Below are positions 23,422 to 31,243 of a DNA stretch of 36,932 nucleotides, one piece after another. Under the pieces are notes generated by a model. That model had not been told where the DNA came from and searched no databases. It worked only from the letters and a program-made list of their open reading frames with translations. Made by a program: the position numbers and the translations under genes. This DNA is from JAQVSH01 sp964451605 (lineage in GTDB: Bacteria > Bacteroidota > Bacteroidia > Bacteroidales > UBA4181), in contig CAYVJA010000023.1 of assembly GCA_964451605.1 (NCBI GenBank), forward strand, positions 1 to 36,932. Direction: 5' to 3'. Each line of letters begins with the position of its first letter. The first letter of the stretch is position 1.

Positions 23422-26400
23422 TTACAATCCGGTTTCTACCTTTACCTGATCAATTGTGCGGTCGACAACCCGTCTCGTAAATCGAATTGCCGAGAGCAGG
23501 AGGATACCGACTATACTCCCCATCATGATCCAGATTCCTGTGGCGGCATTGGCTGCAGTAGGTACTACGGCAAGGAGAGAGGATAGGGTTCCCATGGTTA
23601 CGGCATAGAGGGGAATCAGAAGATTTTCGGTTCGATAGATACTTTTTATCTCTCTTTTGGCATAGCCTAAAGCCAGAAGGGTTGCCAATTCGTTTCGTCG
23701 TCCGGCCATATTCCGGCCAACAATGAGGGTCATGCCCAGAAATCCGAGAATCAACCCCAACCCGCCCAGCAACAGGAAGATGGTGAGGTAGGTATCCGTA
23801 ACGCTGTTGAACGTTTTCAACCGATTGGTTGTGGTTTCCACACGAACACCCCAGTTGGAGAGAGCCTGTTGTATCAGCTTGCGAAGGCTCTCCTCTTCCG
23901 ATTCGGGACCCACTACCAGTTGTACATGGCTACCGGTTTCGGAGGGCCATATTTCCGCAAAGAGGCGGGCGTCCATAAGCAGGTTGCCTTGAAAGATGGA
24001 GTTCTTAAGGGCTCCCGCTATCAGAAGCACCACCTCTCTGCCCTGTTCATCCCGGTAATGCAGGGTATCGCCGGGTGCTTTAAACAGGCCCCATTGAAGA
24101 ACAGTTTGGTCGGCAATTACCGGATAGGCTCCCTGATAACGACGTTGCATAAAGTGCCATACCGAATCGGGGGGGAGCGTATCAAGAGCCCGGACAAAGC
24201 CAAAATCGGAGCGGGTCATCTCCTCAACCGGAATGCCCAGCACAGTGGGTTGCTGCGCCCGATTCAGGTTGAGGCAGCTGGCATCATCGCCGGCATGACG
24301 TAAAAGGGCTGTGAAACGGAGGTCGGGTGAAAGCGAGGCCAGCCCTATTCCGGCTCTTACCGAAGAGTCGTTCAGATTATGCTGGAAGGCCACGGAGGTT
24401 TCGGCCCAGATACCAAACCCTCCGGTTCCGGCCAGATGTTTTTTTGTATCGGTAAAGCCCTGTCGGTTCAGGCCGGTAGAGAAGAGAATAAACATTCCGG
24501 AGGTGAGAACCCAGATAGAAAGCTGGTTACTCTTTCTGTGGCTCCAGAGATTCCTGGCTATGATGGAAACCCGGTTAAGTGCAGATTTTCTGTGTGCCTT
24601 ATTATAGACCAAGAGGTGAAAGAGTGAGGTGGTGAAGAGCAGACAGAAGAGGCCGCTTGCCATAAAGAGCGCGGGTGAGGCGGGGAAAAAGAAGGAGGCG
24701 GCTGCGCTCCCGGCAAAGAGGATTCCGGAGATCAGGGGAAGCCGGGCAGGTTTTTTTTCGCGGCGGGCTTCCACTTTTTCCGGTTGTTGTTTCATCTTTT
24801 TTTGCAGTACATACCAGGCCGAGAGCCACGATACGCCCAAAGTGACCACAAATCCCATCACCAAAGAGCCGGCAGGTATATGCACCAGAAAATCCTCGGT
24901 GTGAACCGCCTGATTCCACACCCCTTCCAGGGCAAAGAGTACCAGACGGTTGTAAAGCATGCCAGGTAGAATTCCCACAGCCACCGAAACCAGGATCACC
25001 CAAAACGTCTCCTGAAGCAGTCGCTTTTGAATTTGACGGGAGGTGAATCCCAGAGCCGAAAGCACCTGCCACTCTTGCCTGCGGTCCTCGACCATCTGAA
25101 CCAGAGGAAGCGATCCCAGAACGAGTGCGGCTATAATCACAAAGAAGGCCAAAGCCATAAAGAGGCCCTTAAAGTCGACTCCCTGGAGAGCCGAGAGAAG
25201 ACCTGTTTCGGCGGGATGATTGATAATCTGCACCCCGAAGTCGGCGGGAGTAAGAAGCCGATCGATCCGATCTTCTGCCTCATCCTTCGGGATGTCGACT
25301 CTGAGCGCAGTGGCATTTCCGAAAGTGTTCGACCACGCCGAGGCTCCCGTTTTGTAAGCAATCAGTGCCTTTGGCGTGGTTTTATAGAGATCCCAGTAGG
25401 TCTCATCTATGGTTTCTATCCGCTCCATCCGGATGGGGAGATCGCTGTCCCAGTCGGTGCAGTTATCTACATCCGACAGACCCGGAAATTCAGCACTCAG
25501 GCGACCGTCGTTTACCCAATCGCCGATAGGGCAAATCTGCTTAACCACAAAAGTCAACTGCTCTTCGTTAAGCGTTTTCAACCTTCCGGCCACAAAATAG
25601 GTGAGCTTTACCGTATCGCCTATTTTGGCACCCAGCCTTTCGGCTGCTAAATCCGACAACAAAATTTCGTTATCGTCGAGCGTATCGGACTGATATTGGT
25701 CTAATGCGGTAATAAAGGAGTAGGGAATACTCTTTCCGGTACGGGGCGTGGACAGGTCGTTAACAAAATAGGAGAAGAGCCGGTTCACATTCCCCAGTTG
25801 GGGAGTAAGTTTTTCGGTTACATGCGAGGGGATAAAGAGTTGGTCGCTGCTGATCTCCCGCCAGGACCCCCTGTCGGTTATCCGAAGTCCCGAACGTGAC
25901 GCTCCCCAACCCGGAAGGGTTTCATTCGGGATGGGTTCGGGGCTTGCCAGCAGGTTGCTTCTCTTCTCAGCCTTCAACGCCTCGCCCATTTCGGGTTTGT
26001 GGAGAAAGAGATTGAGCGGGCGTGCCTGTTCGTTTCGGAGCGAGAGATCGCCTCCCTGCCCGGTTTGGGCAATGGCCTTAACGGTCAGGCGGAGACTGGT
26101 GGTATACTGGCTGGTTACAAAGAGCGAGCCGGAAGGAATCAATCCGCTCGAAGGGAGGCGTACCACCAGATCGTCGCCCGGGTTTACACCCAGCTCATCG
26201 GCGGTTCGCCGGTTAATCACTACCTCCGACAGTTGGGGTATGGGAGGCACTGAAAGGGTAACCGTGGCATAAGTACTGTCGATACCCCAGACATCTACAG
26301 GAACCAGTGCCCCTCCCGAAGGACTTTGTACAAAGCCGTTACTGTAGAGCAGTGCGGCTGCATTTGGCGAAAAGGGCGCCGCTGCCGAAGGGCGCGAAGG

Positions 26401-26631
26401 AATCGTGTCGGACATTGAATCGGACAGATAGCCCGATCCGGCCGATACAATTGTCTGAATCTTTTGTAATCGCTCGTTTACCCGCTGAACCAGCGTATAG
26501 GTTACCGAGTCGCCGATAATCAGGCTTCCCGTGATTACTGCGCTGGCCAGCATCACGGCCAGCCCCGCCAGAAGATAGTATCTCCGGTAAAAGCGGATAT
26601 TTTGCAGCAGGGTATGGCGACGGTTCATCAT
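23422..26631 (-). CDS. Large FtsX/MacB-type ABC transporter permease
   Basis: A 1069-residue inner-membrane permease. One membrane helix sits near the N-terminus (about 18-40), followed by a large periplasmic region (about 45-485) of the MacB-PCD kind. A first FtsX core is at about 490-605, with D-R-R-Q-E-W-Q-V-L-S-A-L-G-F. More membrane segments come at about 645-725, then a second periplasmic domain. A second FtsX core (about 945-1060) has R-R-N-E-L-A-T-L-L-A-L-G-Y. The duplicated layout matches long single-chain permeases that work with a LolD-like ATPase in lipoprotein or envelope-stress transport. It is 6 bp downstream of that ATPase gene and is the last gene of the long minus-strand string. 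Confidence 0.9.
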   Translation of the reverse strand: MMNRRHTLLQNIRFYRRYYLLAGLAVMLASAVITGSLIIGDSVTYTLVQRVNERLQKIQTIVSAGSGYLSDSMSDTIPSRPSAAAPFSPNAAALLYSNGFVQSPSGGALVPVDVWGIDSTYATVTLSVPPIPQLSEVVINRRTADELGVNPGDDLVVRLPSSGLIPSGSLFVTSQYTTSLRLTVKAIAQTGQGGDLSLRNEQARPLNLFLHKPEMGEALKAEKRSNLLASPEPIPNETLPGWGASRSGLRITDRGSWREISSDQLFIPSHVTEKLTPQLGNVNRLFSYFVNDLSTPRTGKSIPYSFITALDQYQSDTLDDNEILLSDLAAERLGAKIGDTVKLTYFVAGRLKTLNEEQLTFVVKQICPIGDWVNDGRLSAEFPGLSDVDNCTDWDSDLPIRMERIETIDETYWDLYKTTPKALIAYKTGASAWSNTFGNATALRVDIPKDEAEDRIDRLLTPADFGVQIINHPAETGLLSALQGVDFKGLFMALAFFVIIAALVLGSLPLVQMVEDRRQEWQVLSALGFTSRQIQKRLLQETFWVILVSVAVGILPGMLYNRLVLFALEGVWNQAVHTEDFLVHIPAGSLVMGFVVTLGVSWLSAWYVLQKKMKQQPEKVEARREKKPARLPLISGILFAGSAAASFFFPASPALFMASGLFCLLFTTSLFHLLVYNKAHRKSALNRVSIIARNLWSHRKSNQLSIWVLTSGMFILFSTGLNRQGFTDTKKHLAGTGGFGIWAETSVAFQHNLNDSSVRAGIGLASLSPDLRFTALLRHAGDDASCLNLNRAQQPTVLGIPVEEMTRSDFGFVRALDTLPPDSVWHFMQRRYQGAYPVIADQTVLQWGLFKAPGDTLHYRDEQGREVVLLIAGALKNSIFQGNLLMDARLFAEIWPSETGSHVQLVVGPESEEESLRKLIQQALSNWGVRVETTTNRLKTFNSVTDTYLTIFLLLGGLGLILGFLGMTLIVGRNMAGRRNELATLLALGYAKREIKSIYRTENLLIPLYAVTMGTLSSLLAVVPTAANAATGIWIMMGSIVGILLLSAIRFTRRVVDRTIDQVKVETGL

Positions 26632-26637
26632 TACAGG

Positions 26638-27315
26638 TTACTGAAGGTGCAGTTTTCCCTCTTCGAGGGCATAGATTTTTCCGGCAGCCTGCGCAATTCT
26701 TTGCGAGTGGGTAACCAGTACCACTGCTGCGCCTTCGCTCTTCTGTAATTCCGAAAGCAGGGCAACTACCCCGTTGGCAGTGCGGGCATCGAGCGATCCT
26801 GTGGGTTCGTCGGCCAGAATCAGTGCCGGTTTCATCATGAGTGCCCTGCAGATGGCCACCCTTTGGCACTCACCACCCGAAAGTTGAAGCGGTGTGCGGC
26901 CGGAAAGCGAATCCATGGCAGTCTTCTCTAGCAGATGTATGGCTCGTTCCATGTGAGCCGGAGAAGCAACTTTCTGCTGAGCGAGTACCGGAAGCAGGAC
27001 ATTCTCGAGCACCGTAAACTGGGGCAATAGTTTGTGATCCTGGAAAATAAAACCGACCGAGCCATTTCGGTAGGCCGATAACTCCTCTTCCGAACGGGCA
27101 TAGAGCGACTCGCCCCTGAAGAGGAGGCTGCCCGAGGTGGGTGCCATCATTCCTCCCAGTAGCTGAAGGAGCGTTGATTTCCCTGATCCCGAAGGGCCTG
27201 TAACCGCAATAAAACCGCTCTCTTCCAGTTGCAGATCAACCCCTTGCAACACATGGTTATCGGCACCCGAGTGGATGTAGGTTTTTGTGATTTGCTGCAG
27301 TTCTGTCAGTATCAT
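26638..27315 (-). CDS. LolD/MacB-type ABC transporter ATPase
   Basis: A 225-residue ATPase. The ATG at 27315 is preferred over an upstream in-frame ATG (27384), because the family starts here and the longer form would overlap the glycosyltransferase gene. Walker A is G-P-S-G-S-G-K-S-T (40-48), the Q-loop Gln is Q92, the signature is L-S-G-G-E (145-149), Walker B is L-I-L-A-D-E (165-170) and the switch His follows in V-L-V-T-H-S. It belongs to the class that pairs with FtsX-like permeases and should drive the neighbouring permease from the cytoplasmic side. It is 1 bp downstream of the glycosyltransferase stop. Confidence 0.93.
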   Translation of the reverse strand: MILTELQQITKTYIHSGADNHVLQGVDLQLEESGFIAVTGPSGSGKSTLLQLLGGMMAPTSGSLLFRGESLYARSEEELSAYRNGSVGFIFQDHKLLPQFTVLENVLLPVLAQQKVASPAHMERAIHLLEKTAMDSLSGRTPLQLSGGECQRVAICRALMMKPALILADEPTGSLDARTANGVVALLSELQKSEGAAVVLVTHSQRIAQAAGKIYALEEGKLHLQ

Positions 27316-27316
27316 G

Positions 27317-28639
27317 TTATTCCCTTTTAGCTGCGCTTTCGCGGTAAAATAGTTCGAGTTCCCTTGCCATGGTTTCTGCTCCAAACCGCGATACGGCGGC
27401 AGAGAGCGCTTCGGTCTGCATCTGTTTGAAATCGCGGTCCGAACTGAGCAGTCGCTCCAGTTCGGAGGCCAGTTTTTCGGGGGTATTGGGCAGATACACC
27501 CTTCCTGCTTTCCCGATTACCTCGCGCGATGAGCCTGAATCGGGCATGAGTGCAGGGGTGCCGGTGGCAAATCCCTCGCAAAGATAGAGCCCGAAAGCCT
27601 CCTCAAAACGCAACGGTACCGAAAGCACCGAAATATGCATCAGAAACTCTCTTTTGTCGGTCTGCAGAAAATCGCCCTCCTCTATCGAAACCGATTGGGC
27701 ATAGGGGGCCAACAACGTATGCACATGTTTCATAAAGCGGGCATCGTCGTGCGTACTTCCTCCAGCCACGTGCAAACGGAGATTGGGCAACCGGTTTGCT
27801 TTCTTAAGCAGAACAAAGGCCTCAGCCAGAATATCCAGCCCGTTTGCCTGGTTCATACGCGATAAAAATCCGATAACCGGGGGATTCAGTGCCTTTGCAC
27901 CCTTTTGAAAGTCCGGGGGAAGAGAAATTTCCGGGGTGGGAGTAAAGAGCGGTTTCCCGGTCCATCCCGTATGTACCACCTTAATGGGCGAAAGTCCCGG
28001 AAGCCGGGCCTCCATCTTCTCTTTGTAAAAGGTACTCGGGCTAACCAAACCATCCAGATAGCGGCGTTGGTTCACAATGCCTTGCCAGGCACGGCTCCTG
28101 AAGGGCTCTTCCATCAAATCTATCCAAGAGTACTCATCCTGTAAAGAGCAGACAACCGGAATGTTGAGCCGTTTTTTCAGTAACGGTGCCAGACCGATAA
28201 TCAGCGTATTCGAAAGGTGAATCACTTCGGGTTTATCGGTCTCAATCCAGTCGATCAGTTTTTCTGCCTCTTTCCGGAATGCACTGTTGTTGCCCTCAAT
28301 CATGGAGAGAGTATGCTCTTCGAGCCCCTTTACACGGGTACTCCCGGCCATCTTTGAGGCCAGTCGCAAAAAAAACGGGCCATTTAGCCACCGCTCCAGC
28401 CACCCCGGAATCCCTTTATTCCGAAACCACTGTTGTGACACAAAAAAAGAGACCGCACCAAAAAAAATCGGAGGTTTTTTTTTGCCAGCCGGGGCAACCT
28501 CCTGAACCGGAAGGTAGAGGGGCATCAGGGTAACATCGTGTTTTTGCGCCAGCAGGGCACGGGCATAGGTGTTATCGCGCAGACAGTTCCCGCAATAAAA
28601 GGAGTCGCCCGATCCGGTGGTTATAATCAGTATCTTCAT
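27317..28639 (-). CDS. GT4-type (GT-B fold) glycosyltransferase
   Basis: A 440-residue retaining glycosyltransferase expected to move a sugar from a nucleotide donor. The N-terminal Rossmann half begins M-K-I-L-I-I-T-T-G-S-G and contains an unusual Cys pair C-G-N-C-L-R-D-N (16-23), seen in one branch of this family. The C-terminal donor half has G-F-L-S-R-M-N-Q-A-N-G-L-D (257-269) and the E-x7-E motif F-E-E-A-F-G-L-Y-L-C-E-G (E347, E355). Acceptor and donor are not readable. It sits inside an iron-sulfur/propeller operon, 12 bp after the propeller lipoprotein gene, where a sugar transferase is unexpected. It may glycosylate an envelope component of that system or simply share the promoter. 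Confidence 0.9.
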   Translation of the reverse strand: MKILIITTGSGDSFYCGNCLRDNTYARALLAQKHDVTLMPLYLPVQEVAPAGKKKPPIFFGAVSFFVSQQWFRNKGIPGWLERWLNGPFFLRLASKMAGSTRVKGLEEHTLSMIEGNNSAFRKEAEKLIDWIETDKPEVIHLSNTLIIGLAPLLKKRLNIPVVCSLQDEYSWIDLMEEPFRSRAWQGIVNQRRYLDGLVSPSTFYKEKMEARLPGLSPIKVVHTGWTGKPLFTPTPEISLPPDFQKGAKALNPPVIGFLSRMNQANGLDILAEAFVLLKKANRLPNLRLHVAGGSTHDDARFMKHVHTLLAPYAQSVSIEEGDFLQTDKREFLMHISVLSVPLRFEEAFGLYLCEGFATGTPALMPDSGSSREVIGKAGRVYLPNTPEKLASELERLLSSDRDFKQMQTEALSAAVSRFGAETMARELELFYRESAAKRE

Positions 28640-28651
28640 GGCAGACCGACA

Positions 28652-29836
28652 TTATGGTTTCAACTCCGACGGGTTGCCAAAGCAGAAGAGCGAGCCCTTC
28701 GAAGTAAGCACATAAAAACGTTCCTCTGTCACGGCGGGAGAGGCGGTAATCATCTCACCGGCATCCCACGACCAAAGATTCTTTCCTGTTTTTGCCTCCA
28801 GAATATACACTTTACCGTTTTTTGTGCAGATCAACACCTTGTCATCGGCCACAACCGGCGAACTCTCACAGGCATCGCCCAAAAGGTACGACCAAATTTC
28901 TTTTCCGCTCTCTTTGTCGATGCAGTAAATTTTATTGTCGTCGGAGGTAAAGATCAGATGGTTGCCATCTATCGCGGGAAGGGCCACGTACGATCCGTTA
29001 TCGGCCGACGGGGAGAACAATTTGGTGCGGGTGGTGTCGTTCACCGCAATCCGGTATATGGTTCCGTTGTAATCGCCAACAAAGAGCCGGTTCCCATCGA
29101 AGACCGGCGAAGAGGGAATATAGACCTCCAGCTCGGTACTCCCAATCTCCAGACCGGTTTCAATATCAACCACTCTGACAAAGGCGTCGCAACCGCCAAA
29201 GGCAACCAGTGAGCCCGATACGGCTGCGGCGCCGTTAAGGTAGTAGCCCGACTCGAATTTTCGGATTAACTCTCCGGTCGCGGCATTCAGACAGTAAAAG
29301 AAGTAATCGTAACTTCCGAAGAGCAGAATCGATTGGTCGCCCAGCCGGGATAGATTGGCCGAACCGGAAATCTGCCCCTCTGTGGCATAACTCCACTTGA
29401 TTTCTCCGGTTTGCAGCGAAATGGCTATCATACGGCCATCGATGGTTCCCACATAAGCCACCGAGTCGTTCAGCAACAGCGAAGCCTCTACTGCTGTATC
29501 AAGGTTACACGAAAAGCACTCTTTTCCATCCCGGGTTACCCCTTTGATAAGTCCTCTTCTGTCGCACCAATAGATGTTGTTATGGGCCACAACCGGCGAA
29601 GCAACGGTGCGGGAGTTGCTCTTCACACTCCAAAGCAGTTTGGGCTCTTTTGGCAAGGCTGCAGAGGTTTTTCCCTGCAGTGCAGGATTACCGCGGAAAA
29701 TGGACCAGCCATACTTCTGCCCGGCAGTTTCGGCTCCCTCCTTCGACAAGGTTCCGGAACAGGCTGAACATGTCAACAGAAGCATCAGCGCAAACAGAGC
29801 GGCAAGCGAAAAACCGGAAAAAGGAAGAGGCTTCAT
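28652..29836 (-). CDS. PQQ-like beta-propeller lipoprotein
   Basis: A 394-residue propeller. The signal peptide ends in L-L-T-C / S-A-C (C23 or C26), giving a lipoprotein. The mature protein opens with W-S-I-F-R-G-N-P, the usual start of this propeller class. It contains repeated blade motifs such as G-x-I/V-Y-x-L/I-D..T-G-x-x-x-W (for example Y-C-I-D-K-E-S-G-K-E-I-W-S-Y and Y-I-L-E-A-K-T-G-K-N-L-W-S-W). The repeats match the PQQ-like/BamB fold, but nothing shows that PQQ is bound. In the operon it follows the iron-sulfur proteins by 13 bp. A scaffold or electron-acceptor docking role outside the cytoplasm is inference. Confidence 0.88.
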   Translation of the reverse strand: MKPLPFSGFSLAALFALMLLLTCSACSGTLSKEGAETAGQKYGWSIFRGNPALQGKTSAALPKEPKLLWSVKSNSRTVASPVVAHNNIYWCDRRGLIKGVTRDGKECFSCNLDTAVEASLLLNDSVAYVGTIDGRMIAISLQTGEIKWSYATEGQISGSANLSRLGDQSILLFGSYDYFFYCLNAATGELIRKFESGYYLNGAAAVSGSLVAFGGCDAFVRVVDIETGLEIGSTELEVYIPSSPVFDGNRLFVGDYNGTIYRIAVNDTTRTKLFSPSADNGSYVALPAIDGNHLIFTSDDNKIYCIDKESGKEIWSYLLGDACESSPVVADDKVLICTKNGKVYILEAKTGKNLWSWDAGEMITASPAVTEERFYVLTSKGSLFCFGNPSELKP

Positions 29837-29849
29837 GGTATGAGAGGTG

Positions 29850-31243
29850 TTATTCCGCCCCTCTTCCTGTCAGGCAGAGTGCACCTGTAGGACAGAGCTC
29901 GGCAATGGTTTCGGGTACATTTCGCGCATTTTCATGAGGGATCACTACCACCATATCGAAACCGCGGTACTGGAAGGTGGCTCCGTTTGTGGTGTTATAG
30001 ACACACAGTCCGCACGAGATGCATTTGGCCGGTTCAAACCAGAGGGCTCCGTGCAGATGTTGACGGCCCACTTTTCTTTTGCTCTCTTTGTTAAAAATGG
30101 AGGCTGTGCATTGCAGCAGCGAGCTGTGGCTGCGAAGCCGGCAATCCTCTTTGGCATCGCAGTCGCAAAAGAGACATCCGGTAGAATTGGCAAAGAGAGG
30201 GCTTTGGCGGAGCCTCTCCTTTTCGGTGGTGTCGAGTTTGAAAAAGGTAGATTGAAACCGATAGTAGGGATTTTCTACCGGATGCAATATTGCCGGAAGC
30301 GGTTCGGAAAGGGTCTGCCGGTGTACCTGCAATGCGGTATTAATCCCCTCTTCCACCAGTCGGGCGGGGTGTTTTACCTTGTAGCGAACCGAAAAGGGGG
30401 CTTCCGGTTGCCAGATTCCGCCGCCCGCCTCCACCACGGCATCGAACGATTCGAGGCTGGGCGCCTTCTCTCCCAGGGCAAACCGGATTCCTGCCTTGCG
30501 CAGCACATCCAGTTCGTATTGCAGGATATCTTCGGGTAAGGCAGAGTCATCGGCCAGATGGGGCCGTACTGCCTNNNNNNNNNNGGATCAAAGATGGTAA
30601 CCTCCCAGCCCAGGCGCATCAGCTGCCAGGCAACGCCCAGCGATGCGGGAGTGGAGGGGCCTACGGCAGCCTTTTTCCCGTTTCTGGGCAGAGGGACAGG
30701 CAGTAATATGGCCTTGTCTTCACGCACCAGCCGCTTTTTAATCTCCCGGATGGGAACCGCCTTCTCTATTTCGGCTCTGCGGCAGATATGCTCGCAGGGA
30801 GCCTTGCAGATAAAGCAGAGCGATGCCGGAAATACCAGGTGGTTTCGCAGAAGCAGAACCGCCTTGTCGTTTTGGCCGGCTTCGATATAGCGGTTCATCG
30901 CGGCAATGTCGAGCGAACCCGGGCAAGCCCTGCGGCACGGTGCCTCGCAATCGGCACGGTGATCGCTTAAAAGAAGCTCGAGTGCCGACTTTCGGATGGC
31001 CGATATCCCGGGATTTTCCGATTCAATCTCCATCCCCTCTTGTGCCTGGGTAGAGCAGGAGGGAAGTACCTGTCCGTTTTTCCGGTTTCTCACTGCACAC
31101 ACCATGCAGGAGGCTTTATGCACGGCTCCCTCTTTATAACAGAGGGTGGGGATAAAAATCCCGTTCCGGGACGCAACGGTGTAAATGGTTTCGCCCGGTG
31201 TAAAGGTATAGGGTTTGTTGTCTATGAAGAGTTGAGCGCTCAT
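29850..31243 (-). CDS. [2Fe-2S]/[4Fe-4S] electron-transfer protein with eroded GltD-like domain (gene crosses assembly gap)
   Basis: One gene split by the N run. The N-terminal [2Fe-2S] domain resembles NuoG/HydA (C35, C46, C49, C63). Next comes a GltD-type cluster region: C99, C103, C107 and C143, C146, C150, C154. A Rossmann start follows, where the usual G-x-G-x-x-G reads V-G-P-S-T-P-A-S-L (194-202), so the dinucleotide-binding glycines are lost. After the gap, in a shifted frame, L-P-E-D-I-L-Q-Y-E-L-D-V-L and S-F-D-A-V-V-E-A-G-G are recognisable as GltD-like. The segment then runs straight to C-L-F-C-D-C-D-A-K-E-D-C-R, with no second NAD(P)H Rossmann domain. It ends with a ferredoxin-like part C-I-S-C-G-L-C.../C-P-T-G-A-L. 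It overlaps the NuoEF-like gene by ATGA and is probably its partner, carrying electrons rather than oxidising NADPH. Confidence 0.82.
30575..30584. other. assembly gap (10 N) inside the iron-sulfur protein gene
   Basis: The reading frame before the gap (from 31243) and the homologous frame after it differ. An intact gene needs a true gap length of 3n+2 bases (for example 8 or 11), so the ten Ns are a placeholder. Translating through the Ns would create a false truncated C-terminus and a false second gene starting at 30506. Confidence 0.92.

Noticed and set aside
30374..30506. Two separate genes around the N run at 30575
   Set aside because: The two frames are consecutive parts of one GltD-like protein. 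The apparent stop near 30374 and the internal ATG at 30506 result from the wrong number of Ns.
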